This document shows positions 22,410-30,393 of a DNA stretch of 64,000 nt, one piece after another. Source of the stretch: Streptomyces mobaraensis (GTDB lineage Bacteria; Actinomycetota; Actinomycetes; Streptomycetales; Streptomycetaceae); contig NZ_CP083590.1 in NCBI RefSeq assembly GCF_020099395.1, positions 868,001 through 932,000 of the forward strand, given 5' to 3'. Positions within the stretch are counted from its first letter, which is position 1. Every line of letters starts with the position of its first letter. A model generated the notes under the pieces. That model was not told where the DNA came from, did no database searches, and saw only the letters and a list, made by a program, of their open reading frames with translations. Made by a program: the position numbers and the translations under genes.

Positions 22410-24419
22410 GCCGTCGGCCGGCGGTCCCGGGCCGTCGGTCCTCGGTGCCGGGCGCGGACCGGCTGGGCGGATTCGGACGGCGACCGCGCCGGTCCATCCG
22501 CCGCCGGGCGCGGGGACGACGGGACGGCCGTCGACGGTGATTTCCAGTCTCATGCCGGGCGGTGCGGTCAGCCGGGCGGTGCGGTCCAGGCGGAGGGCCG
22601 ACAGATGGCAGGTGCCGGTGGGAGTCCACCGGCTGCCCGGGCCGAGGGTGAGGTCCACTCCGTTGTTGACCACCGGGGACGCCGTGTTGGTGACGACGCC
22701 CAGCTCCCGGAGGTGGGAGGCGTCGACGGCGGCGATCCGGTGCCGGGCGGTGGTGGCGGATACGACGCCCGTGAGGCGGGTACGGACGAGGGTGAGGCGC
22801 AGGCCGAGGCCGGGCAGCCGGCGGGTGCCGCCGCGCGTGCCGTTGAGGAAGTCCCCGGTCAGGTCGGTGTCGGTGAACTCGGCCGTGACCTCGGTGGGAT
22901 GGGGGGCCGTGGTGTCGGACCCGTCGGCGCGCACGGGTGGGCCGGGCGGGTCGCGGTAGACGCGGCCGACGATCTCCTGTGGCTCCGCGAGGCCGCGCGG
23001 GCCCGGGTCGTCGTCGTCCATGAGCTGCATCAGCACGCCGCCGGCCGACCGCAGGCGCGCGCCGCGGGAGCCGTCGACGGTGATCCGCGCGGGCTGCCCC
23101 TTGCCGAGGAGCACCGGGCCGACGGTGTCGAGCACGGTGCCGCCGTCGACGCGGAGGCGGCCGGGGCCGTGCCACATCACGCCGAAGCGGCGGGAGCGGA
23201 TGGTGGTGGCGCGCGGGGTGAGCGCGGCCGGTTCCGCCTCCGTCAGGCCCAGCCGCCAGTCAGCGGCGAGTCTCCGTACCGCTTCCCGGGTGCTGTCGCC
23301 GTAGTGCAGGGAACCGTCGCGGATGACGGCGGCGTAGTCGGCGACGTCGAGGTCGCAGCCCAGGAGGTGCTGGGTGACGCCGCCGCAGACGTAGGAGCCG
23401 TAGCCGCTGCGGGCCGTCGTCACCCGACTGTTGACCGCCGCGAGCCGGCTGCCGGCGCTGCCGCCCTCGGAGGACAGGACGCCCCAGCCCTCCGAGGTGA
23501 GGGTGGAGGCGAGGTAGGCGACGGTGGTGCCCCTGCCGCTGAGGTTGGTGGTACGGACGTTGCCGGTGATGCCGAGGAGCCAGGGCGCGGCCCTCATGTG
23601 GCGGGGGTCGACGGTGGGCCGGTAGCCGGCCGGCAGCGTGCCGTCGCGCGTGCGCAGCAGGGAGTTCCGGACGACGACCGTGGCGCCGCCGGTGGCGACC
23701 AGCGCGGCGCGCGTCACGCCGTGGCAGGTGATCCGGGCCCCGTCCACCACCAGGCGGGTCCCGGGGCCGGTGGCCGTGAGGGCGGCGCCGTAGCCGACGA
23801 AGTCGCAGCGGCCGTCGCCGGTGAGGTCGACGCGCGGGGCGCGCAGCAGGTACGAACCGCCGTCGACGTGGACGCCGTTGAAGACCGCGCCGGTGGAGAC
23901 GACGGTCAGGCCCTCGGCCGCCCACCGGCCGGCCCGGCCGCCGCGCCGCGCGGCGGGGACCGAACGGGCGGGGTCCGGGCCGTCGGCACCGACGTACAGG
24001 GCCTGCCGGAAGGGGAAGGTGAGGCCGTAGTGGCGGACGGTGTACCGCTCGGTCACGGTGACGGCCACGTCGCCGCGGTAGGTCCCCGGGGTGATCCGGA
24101 GCCGGCCGTCGGCTGTCGGCACGGTACCGGTCTCGACCCCGTCCACGGTGAGGGTCAGATCCTTGCCCTCGGGGGCGGTGAGGACGCCGTCGGGCTCGAC
24201 GGTGAGGCGGCGGAGGCGGGTGGTGCGGGCGAGGGTGACGGTATCGCCGGTGCGCACGGTGAGGGCGGTGAGGGCGGCCGGGGTTTCCGGGGGGTGGCCG
24301 GTCACGGTGGCCGAAGCACCGCGGAGGACGAAGGCCCCGCCCAGGGCGGCGCCGAGACCGAGGACGTGCCGCCGGGCGGGCCGGAGGGGCCCGGAGGGGG
24401 CGGGGGAATCCGGTGGCAT
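22365..24419 (-). CDS. Exported right-handed beta-helix-type protein, function unknown
   Basis: A 684-residue protein. Residues about 10-40 form a twin-arginine signal (RPARRHVLGLGAALGGAF), so export by Tat is expected. The rest alternates short strands with TG/DG turns: GDTVTLARTTRLRRLTV, VYLGC-type stretches such as VVVRNSLLRTRDG and TTVAYLASTLTSEG, as in parallel beta-helix proteins (pectate-lyase-like folds). No catalytic residues can be assigned. The ATG at 24419 follows GGGAGCACC; an upstream in-frame extension of 55 Arg/Ala-rich codons overlaps a tandem repeat and is unlikely coding. The C-terminus is Pro-rich. It is divergent from the biosynthetic operon and may be unrelated to it. 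Confidence 0.75.
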   Translation of the reverse strand: MPPDSPAPSGPLRPARRHVLGLGAALGGAFVLRGASATVTGHPPETPAALTALTVRTGDTVTLARTTRLRRLTVEPDGVLTAPEGKDLTLTVDGVETGTVPTADGRLRITPGTYRGDVAVTVTERYTVRHYGLTFPFRQALYVGADGPDPARSVPAARRGGRAGRWAAEGLTVVSTGAVFNGVHVDGGSYLLRAPRVDLTGDGRCDFVGYGAALTATGPGTRLVVDGARITCHGVTRAALVATGGATVVVRNSLLRTRDGTLPAGYRPTVDPRHMRAAPWLLGITGNVRTTNLSGRGTTVAYLASTLTSEGWGVLSSEGGSAGSRLAAVNSRVTTARSGYGSYVCGGVTQHLLGCDLDVADYAAVIRDGSLHYGDSTREAVRRLAADWRLGLTEAEPAALTPRATTIRSRRFGVMWHGPGRLRVDGGTVLDTVGPVLLGKGQPARITVDGSRGARLRSAGGVLMQLMDDDDPGPRGLAEPQEIVGRVYRDPPGPPVRADGSDTTAPHPTEVTAEFTDTDLTGDFLNGTRGGTRRLPGLGLRLTLVRTRLTGVVSATTARHRIAAVDASHLRELGVVTNTASPVVNNGVDLTLGPGSRWTPTGTCHLSALRLDRTARLTAPPGMRLEITVDGRPVVPAPGGGWTGAVAVRIRPAGPRPAPRTDGPGPPADGSRPAPHPQRPPGEP

Positions 24420-24760
24420 CTGCGGTGCTCCCTCACGTCGTTCGGCGACACGGGCCGCGGGGCGGTGCGCGCGGCGGCCGGTGCGCGCGGCGGCCGGTAC
24501 GGGCGACGACCGGTACGCGCGGCGGCCGGTGGCCTGGTCGGCCGATGCGCGATCGGCGGTTCGTCCCATGAATTCCGACGTCATTTATCCCAGGGCGACG
24601 CGGTATTCCGGTCGAATGACGCCGCAATTCAGGCGGGAATCCGTCATCGTATTGGCCTACGGATGCCACGTTCGGGTTCTCCTTCCTCCCGGCCCCTCAC
24701 CCGCGGCGGTGAAATCCGCCTACCATCCGGAGGGAAACCAGGATCGAGGGGGTCTCCGTA
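24420..24760. other. 341-bp divergent spacer upstream of biosynthetic operon
   Basis: Holds the 16-bp tandem array (24465-24528) on its left side and a distinctly lower-GC stretch at 24565-24665 on its right side, where promoters for the lyase operon are most likely. No gene seen. GAGGGGG about eight bases before ATG 24761 serves as ribosome binding site. Confidence 0.45.
24465..24528. repeat. Four-copy 16-bp tandem repeat
   Basis: Units at 24465, 24481, 24497 and 24513. The first two are identical (GTGCGCGCGGCGGCCG), the third differs at several bases, the fourth at one. Sixteen bases is about one and a half helical turns, so it is not simply in phase. It sits upstream of the beta-helix gene start. 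Confidence 0.8.
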
Positions 24761-26452
24761 ATGCCGTTGACGCCTACGCAGAATCCGCCGCGGGCCGGAA
24801 CGACCGGCGCGGCCCTGGTATTGGGATCCGACGCACTGCGCTCCGACGACGTCGCGGACTTCGCGCGGCGCCCCGAGGGGCGGGAGATCCGGCTCGACCC
24901 GGCCGCCGGGGCGCGGATGGCCGCCGCCCAGCGGGTCAAGGACAAGCTCGTCGCCTCCGGGCAGCCCGTGTACGGGGTGACCACCGGCTTCGGCGACAGC
25001 TGCGGGCGGCACATCGGGCCGGCGAAGGCCGCCGCCCTCCAACGCAACCTCATCTCCGGCCACTTGGCGGGGAGCGGCGACCCGGCACCGGCCGACGTGA
25101 CCCGGGCGACCATGCTGATCCGGGCCAACTGCCTGGCCCGCGGCTACTCCGGGGTGCGGGTCGCGCTGGTGGAGCTGCTGGCGGACTGTCTGCGCGAGGA
25201 CATCCTGCCGCTGATCCCGGAGCGGGGGTCGGTGGGCGCGAGCGGTGACCTCGTCCCGCTGGCGTACCTGGCCGACATGCTGACCGGCAACGGCCGGGTG
25301 CTGCACCGGGGCGAGCCCCGGTCCGCCGCCGCGGCGCTGCGCCGGGCCGGGCTCACCCCGGTGGAGCTGGCGCCGAAGGAGGGGCTGGCGCTGATCAACG
25401 GCACGTCGTTCATGAGCGGTTACGCGGTCGCGGCCGTCCGCGCGGCGCGCGAGCTGGCCGTCGTCGCGGACCTGTGCACGGCGTTGACGGCGGAGGCCGT
25501 CCAGGCCAGCAGCGGCCCGTTCGAACCGTTCCTGCACACGCACAAGCCGCATCCGGGCCAGCGGGCCAGCGCGGCGCGGATCCGCCGTCTGCTGGCGGGC
25601 TCCAAGCTGACCGTCGAGCACCAGGAGCGGGTCGGCGCCAACCCCCGGCTCGACGGCGCCGGTTACCAGATGTTGCGCACCGGACTACAGGACCGCTACT
25701 CCGTGCGCTGTGCGCCGCATGTGACCGGAGTGCTCAACGACACGCTGGACTGGGTCACCGACTGGCTCGACACCGAGATCAACTCCACCAACGACAACCC
25801 GCTGTTCGACCCGGTGGCCGGGGAGGTCCACCACGGCGGCAACTTCTACGGCGGCCACGTCGGGCAGGCGATGGACGCCCTCAAGCTCGCCGTGGCGAGC
25901 GTCGGTGACCTGCTGGACCGGCAGGTGGCGCTGGTCGTCGACGAGAAGAGCAACCAGGGACTGACCGCGAACCTGGTCCGCCCGACGGACGACACGGACG
26001 CCGACGCCGGCATCCACCACGGCTTCAAGGCCGCGCAGATCGCCTGCTCCTCCCTGGCCGCCGAGGCGTTGAAGAACACCGCGCCGGCGACGGCGTTCTC
26101 CCGCTCGACCGAGTCCCACAACCAGGACAAGGTGAGCATGGCCTCCATCGCCGCCCGCGACGCCCGGCGGGCCGTCGAACTGGTCGAGAACATCGCCGCG
26201 ATCGCCCTGGCCGCGCTGTGCCAGGCGGTGGACCTGCGGGGCCACGACCGGATGGCCCCCGCCACGCGGGCCGCCCGCGACCTGGTACGGACGGTGGTCC
26301 CGTTCGTCGACCGGGACCGGCGGCTCGACGTCGACCTGGCCGGTCTCGTCGGCCTGATCCGGTCCGGGCGGCTCACCGCGCCGCTCGCGGCACCCGACGC
26401 CGAGGCGGCCGACGGGCTGCCCGCACAGCAGGGGAGGTCCCATGTCCGGTGA
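24761..26452 (+). CDS. MIO-dependent aromatic amino acid ammonia-lyase/aminomutase
   Basis: A 563-residue member of the HAL/PAL/TAL/aminomutase superfamily. The prosthetic MIO group forms from Ala160-Ser161-Gly162 in GSVGASGDLVPL. The catalytic Tyr is in VYGVTTGFG, and the inner-loop LINGTS, YSVRCAPHVTG, ELN-type EINSTNDNPLF and NQDKVSM motifs are present. At the position that sets substrate choice (LQRNLISGHLAG) the pair reads Gly100-His101, closer to the Ser-His pair of histidine lyases than to His-Leu (tyrosine) or Phe-Leu (phenylalanine). Context, however, argues for an aromatic product: it heads an operon with ACP, ketosynthase, ligase and hydroxylases rather than hut genes. It overlaps the ACP gene by 11 bp. 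Lyase versus 2,3-aminomutase cannot be separated by eye. Confidence 0.9.
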   Translation: MPLTPTQNPPRAGTTGAALVLGSDALRSDDVADFARRPEGREIRLDPAAGARMAAAQRVKDKLVASGQPVYGVTTGFGDSCGRHIGPAKAAALQRNLISGHLAGSGDPAPADVTRATMLIRANCLARGYSGVRVALVELLADCLREDILPLIPERGSVGASGDLVPLAYLADMLTGNGRVLHRGEPRSAAAALRRAGLTPVELAPKEGLALINGTSFMSGYAVAAVRAARELAVVADLCTALTAEAVQASSGPFEPFLHTHKPHPGQRASAARIRRLLAGSKLTVEHQERVGANPRLDGAGYQMLRTGLQDRYSVRCAPHVTGVLNDTLDWVTDWLDTEINSTNDNPLFDPVAGEVHHGGNFYGGHVGQAMDALKLAVASVGDLLDRQVALVVDEKSNQGLTANLVRPTDDTDADAGIHHGFKAAQIACSSLAAEALKNTAPATAFSRSTESHNQDKVSMASIAARDARRAVELVENIAAIALAALCQAVDLRGHDRMAPATRAARDLVRTVVPFVDRDRRLDVDLAGLVGLIRSGRLTAPLAAPDAEAADGLPAQQGRSHVR

Positions 26453-26813
26453 ACCGCACGCCGCGAAACCGCGCGCCGACGCACCGCGCGTCAGTGAACC
26501 GCGCGCCGCCGAGTCCGTCGTCCGCGCGACCGTCGGGGCGGTCCTCGGCACGTCGGCGGCCGAGTGGCCCCGCGACCGCCCGCTGGACGAACTGCCGGAC
26601 GCGATCTACGACAGCCTGGCCCAACTGGAAGTCCTCACACGGGTGGAGCGGGCCCTCGGACTCCCGCCCCGGCCCGTCGAACCGGACCGGCTGCGGACCA
26701 TCCGCGCCATCGTGGCCCTCGTCACGGAGCCCGCCGACGGGCCCGCCGGGAACCCCGCGGCCGCGCGCGCCCCGGCGGAGGCGCGGCGGGCGGCCGGGGG
26801 CGGTGCCGCGTGA
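26442..26813 (+). CDS. Acyl carrier protein
   Basis: A 123-residue carrier protein. The phosphopantetheine attachment site is Ser58 in DAIYDSLAQLEVLTRVE, with the surrounding helices ESVVRATVGAVLG and RTIRAIVALV. Both ends carry low-complexity Ala/Pro/Arg tails, making it longer than the usual 80-90 residues. It overlaps the lyase upstream by 11 bp and the ketosynthase downstream by 4 bp, so it is co-translated with both. It would hold the starter or growing chain for the fused ketosynthase; the ligase two genes on is the likely loading enzyme. Confidence 0.88.
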   Translation: MSGEPHAAKPRADAPRVSEPRAAESVVRATVGAVLGTSAAEWPRDRPLDELPDAIYDSLAQLEVLTRVERALGLPPRPVEPDRLRTIRAIVALVTEPADGPAGNPAAARAPAEARRAAGGGAA

Positions 26814-29269
26814 GCCCCGCCCGACGGCCCGCCGCGCCGCCGCGCGTCGCCGTCACCGGGGTGTACCTGGCCACCGGGCTGGGCGTCGGGACGGAGGAGG
26901 TCTGGCGGGCCGTGTGCGCCGGCGACTCGGCCCTCGGGCGGTGCTCGGACCTGGCGGACGTGGTGGCGGCACGGCTCCCGGCGGCGTCGTGGCCGGGGGC
27001 CAAGGGGGTGGCAGGCGCCCCGGGCGCGGCAAGCGCTGAGAGCACCCGCGCCGTCACGCCGCCCGGGGACGCCGAGAGCCCCGAGACCACAGGCCGTACC
27101 GAGCCTTCCGCCCCCACCGAACCCCCCGACGCCGCCTTCCTCATCCGCCAGGCCGGCCGCGGCGCCCTGCGGCACGCCGCGCTCGCCCCCGACTCCCTCG
27201 ACCCGTACGAGATCGGCCTCGCCCTCGGGACCAACGCCGGCTCCGAGGAGCTCTGGAAGCGCTACCGGGCGGCCACCGGCCCCGCCCCGCACCCGGCGCA
27301 CACCGTGGCCGACGAGCTCGGGGCGGCCGTCGGCGCCCGGGGGCCGAAGGCGGTCTTCGCCACCGGGTGTGTCGCCGGTGCCAACGCCGTCGGGTACGCG
27401 TACGACGCCGTCGCCGCCGGGCGGGCCACGGTGATGCTGGTGGGCGGGTACGAGGCGCTGAACGTCACCACCGTCGCCACGTTCGCCAGCTGGAAGTCGA
27501 TCGACTCCGCACCCTGCGCGCCCTACGCCCGCAGCGGCGGGCTGAGCCTCGGGGAGGCGGTGGCGTTCCTGGTGCTGGAGTCGGAGGGTTCGGCGCGGGC
27601 GCGCGGGGTGCCGGTCCTCGCCTGGCTGCGCGGCTACGGGCTGACCAGCGACGCCCACCACATCACCGCGCCGCCGCCGGACGGCGCCGGCCTGCGGAAC
27701 GCGATGCTCGGCGCGCTGGGCCGGGCGGGTCTCGGCCCGGACGCGGTCGGCTACGTCAACGGTCACGGCACCGGGACGCCGGCCAACGACACGGCCGAAC
27801 TCAGCGCCATGCGGGCGGTGTTCACCGGTCCGCACCCGCCGCCGATGAGCAGTTCCAAGCCGCAGGTCGGGCACACGCTGGGGGCCTGTGGCGCCGTCGA
27901 GGCGGTGCTGACGGCGCTGGCGCTGCGGGACGGGCTCCTCCCGCCGACCGCCAACGCGGACGCGACACCGGTCTGGGACGTCGTCCCGCGCACCGCCCGG
28001 CGGGCCGGCGTCCGGGTCGCCCTGTCCAACTCGATCGCGTTCGGCGGCGCCTGCTGCTCGCTGGTCCTGTCCCGGGACGGTGGCGAAGGACCTCAGCCGT
28101 CCGCCACGGAGCTCGTGTTCACCGGCGCCGGGGTGGTCTCCCCACTGGGGCTCGGGCGGCGCGCGTTCCTCACCGCCCTGCGTGGCCCCGCCCCGGCCGG
28201 CCCGCCCCGCGTACCGGAGGACCTGGCCGGCCACCTCGCCCCGGGCCACCGGTCGCGGGTCGACGCCCTGGGCGCGCTGACGGTGGCCGCCGCGCGCATG
28301 GCCTGGGACGAGGCGGGGCTGCGGGACGGCGCGCGGGTCGGCGTCGTCGTGGCGACCGCCGCCGGCCCGATCGGGACCGTGGAACTGCTCAACGAGACCG
28401 TCCGCCGAGAGGGCCCGGAGTACGTCAGCGCCGTGCACGCGCCGAACATCGTCACCAGCGTGACGGCCGGCTACGCCACCCTGGAACTGGGCCTGGGCGG
28501 CCCGCTCTCGGCCGTCTCCACCGGTGACGCCTCGGGGCTGGTCGCCCTGGGCCACGCGGCCGACCTGATCCGCGCGGGCCAGGCCGACGCCGTCGTCGTC
28601 GTGGCGGCCGACGAGGTCACCGGCACGCTCGCCCGGGCGTTCGGCGCCTACGGGCTGCGCGGCCCCGGCCCGTCCCGGCCGTACGCGCGGACGCCGGCCC
28701 CCGGCCCGGTCGCGCCGGCGGCGGCGGCCGTGGTGCTGGAGGCGGCCGGCCACGCCCGGGCCCGGGGCGCGGACGCGCTCGGCGCGCTGCTCGGGCACGC
28801 GGTGACCTCGGGTCCCGGGCGGGCGTCCGGCGCGCCGCTGTGCGCCGAGACCTGGTCCCGGGCGCTGGACCTCGCCCTGCGCGGCCTCGGCCCGCACCGG
28901 GCCCGCACGGGCGGCACGGAGGACGTGGACGTCTACGGGTGCGCCCACGGCGTACCGGCCCTGGACGAGGCCGAACTGGCCGCCGTCGCCTCCTGCCTCA
29001 AGCCGGCCGGCACCCGGCTGACCGCCCTCGCGGGGGCGGTCGGGCACTGTCAGGCGGCCGGCCCGCTGCTGTCCCTCGTCGCCGCGCTCGACGGCTGCGG
29101 CGGCGGCCGGCTGCCGTACGCGACGGAGCCGCCCGATCCGCTGCCCGGCGCCCGCGCCTTCCTCTCGGACGAGCGGGCGGCCGGGCCGCGCCGCGCCCTG
29201 GTGACCGCCGCCTCCTGGGGTGGCACGTACGCGGCCGCGGTGGTGGGCCCGGCCGGTGGGGAGCGGTGA
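26810..29269 (+). CDS. Fused ketosynthase plus chain-length-factor-like protein
   Basis: An 819-residue protein with two thiolase-fold ketosynthase domains in one chain. The first (about 10-425) is intact: Cys187 in ATGCVAGAN, His319 in GHGTGTPAND, Lys350 and His355 in KPQVGHTLGACG. The second (about 435-810) lacks the triad: Asp573 stands where Cys would be (STGDASG), YGCAHG replaces HGTGT, though AGAVGHCQAAG persists. This is the KS-alpha/KS-beta division of type II systems, normally two genes, here joined. CLFs usually have Gln at the Cys position, so Asp is odd. Residues 50-110 hold an extra Thr/Pro/Glu-rich insertion. Start GTG overlaps the ACP stop (GTGA). It presumably elongates an aryl or acyl starter by one or more malonyl units. 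Confidence 0.88.
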   Translation: MSPARRPAAPPRVAVTGVYLATGLGVGTEEVWRAVCAGDSALGRCSDLADVVAARLPAASWPGAKGVAGAPGAASAESTRAVTPPGDAESPETTGRTEPSAPTEPPDAAFLIRQAGRGALRHAALAPDSLDPYEIGLALGTNAGSEELWKRYRAATGPAPHPAHTVADELGAAVGARGPKAVFATGCVAGANAVGYAYDAVAAGRATVMLVGGYEALNVTTVATFASWKSIDSAPCAPYARSGGLSLGEAVAFLVLESEGSARARGVPVLAWLRGYGLTSDAHHITAPPPDGAGLRNAMLGALGRAGLGPDAVGYVNGHGTGTPANDTAELSAMRAVFTGPHPPPMSSSKPQVGHTLGACGAVEAVLTALALRDGLLPPTANADATPVWDVVPRTARRAGVRVALSNSIAFGGACCSLVLSRDGGEGPQPSATELVFTGAGVVSPLGLGRRAFLTALRGPAPAGPPRVPEDLAGHLAPGHRSRVDALGALTVAAARMAWDEAGLRDGARVGVVVATAAGPIGTVELLNETVRREGPEYVSAVHAPNIVTSVTAGYATLELGLGGPLSAVSTGDASGLVALGHAADLIRAGQADAVVVVAADEVTGTLARAFGAYGLRGPGPSRPYARTPAPGPVAPAAAAVVLEAAGHARARGADALGALLGHAVTSGPGRASGAPLCAETWSRALDLALRGLGPHRARTGGTEDVDVYGCAHGVPALDEAELAAVASCLKPAGTRLTALAGAVGHCQAAGPLLSLVAALDGCGGGRLPYATEPPDPLPGARAFLSDERAAGPRRALVTAASWGGTYAAAVVGPAGGER

Positions 29270-30393
29270 TGGAGGGGTATCTGGAGCCGTCGCCGCGCGA
29301 GTTCCTCGCCGAGGTGCTGGCCGCGCCGGACCGGCCGCCGGGACCGTCGGTCGTCCGCTGGGACGGGCTGGGGGCGGGGGCGGCCGCGCGGCTGGTGGCG
29401 GAGGTGGTGCCGGACCTCGTCGAGGTGTGCACCTCCGGCAGCACGGGTCCCGCCGTCCGCTGGCGGCACAGCAGATGGCAGCTGTGGACGGAGGCGCGCC
29501 TGCTGGCCGGGCTGGTCCGCGCCGACCGCCCCCGGGCGGTGCTGTCCTTCGCTCCCCCGGCCCACCTCTACGGCCTGGTCGCCACCGTGCTGCTGCCCGC
29601 CGCGCTCGGCGTCCCCCTCTGCTACTGGCCCCGGTACGGGCTGCCGGTGCCCGCCCTCGACGCGGGCCGGTGGCTGGTGGCCGCCATCCCGTGGGCGTTC
29701 CCCGTCCTGCTCCGTGACCCGTCGGTGCTGGGCCGGCGCGAGCACGTCACCGTCCTGCACAGCACCGCGACGCTGCCGGCGACGGCCGGGGAGTTCGCCG
29801 CGGCGACCGGCCCCGGGCGGATGCGGCTGATCGAGGTGTTCGGGTCGACGGAGACCGGCGCCATCGCCCACCGGCAGCGGACCGGGCCGGCGCTCCGGTC
29901 CCCGGCGGCGGGGGCGCCGGAGCCCTGGACGCTGCTGGACGACGTCCGCTTCGCCCCCGGGCCCGCCGGCCGGCTCACCGTCGCCGGCCCCCGGCTCGCC
30001 CTCGGCCCGGACGGCCGGCCGCTGCCCCGGTGGACCACCGACGACCACGTCCGGCGGCTGGACGGCCGCACCTTCCGGTTCCACGGCCGCCGCTCCCGGC
30101 TGATCAAGGTCAACGGCCGCCGGATCGACCTCGATGTGCTGGAGGAGCGGCTGCGCGCCGCCCTGGCCTGCGCCGACCTCGCCTGTGTGCCCGTCGCCGA
30201 CCCGCTCCGCGGCGAGCACGTCGAACTGCTCGTCGCCGCCCCCGGCGAGCCGTGCCTGGTCCCCCGGCGGACGACCGAGGTGCTGCGCGAACTCGGCGTC
30301 ACCGTCGGGCGGATCACCATCGTGGACCGCATCGACCGCGGCGCCACCGGCAAGCTCCGGGGCCCCGCCGCCCGGCGGGTGGTGGGCCCATGA
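29269..30393 (+). CDS. Adenylate-forming ligase (acyl-CoA/acyl-ACP synthetase-like)
   Basis: A 374-residue ANL-superfamily enzyme, well short of the usual 500-550. Motifs: VCTSGSTGPAVRW (ATP phosphate loop, lacking the usual Lys after Pro), FGSTETGAIAHRQ (adenine-binding region), TTDDHVRRLDG (ribose-binding Asp) and GRRSRLIKVNGRRID (hinge and C-terminal domain). It begins at the A of the preceding TGA (TGATG) and overlaps the next start by four bases. The short N-terminal part resembles the compact ligases of aryl-polyene clusters. Likely role is to activate the aromatic acid from the lyase and load it on the ACP; CoA as acceptor is an alternative. Confidence 0.85.
   Translation: MEGYLEPSPREFLAEVLAAPDRPPGPSVVRWDGLGAGAAARLVAEVVPDLVEVCTSGSTGPAVRWRHSRWQLWTEARLLAGLVRADRPRAVLSFAPPAHLYGLVATVLLPAALGVPLCYWPRYGLPVPALDAGRWLVAAIPWAFPVLLRDPSVLGRREHVTVLHSTATLPATAGEFAAATGPGRMRLIEVFGSTETGAIAHRQRTGPALRSPAAGAPEPWTLLDDVRFAPGPAGRLTVAGPRLALGPDGRPLPRWTTDDHVRRLDGRTFRFHGRRSRLIKVNGRRIDLDVLEERLRAALACADLACVPVADPLRGEHVELLVAAPGEPCLVPRRTTEVLRELGVTVGRITIVDRIDRGATGKLRGPAARRVVGP

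Noticed and set aside
22199..22540. 113-codon plus-strand frame
   Set aside because: Wrong frame for the PPOX-like remnant and antisense to the beta-helix protein; composition is low complexity.
24761..26452. Assignment as hutH (histidine degradation)
   Set aside because: No hutU, hutI or formimidase genes nearby; operon partners are ACP, ketosynthase and hydroxylases, so the name would mislead.
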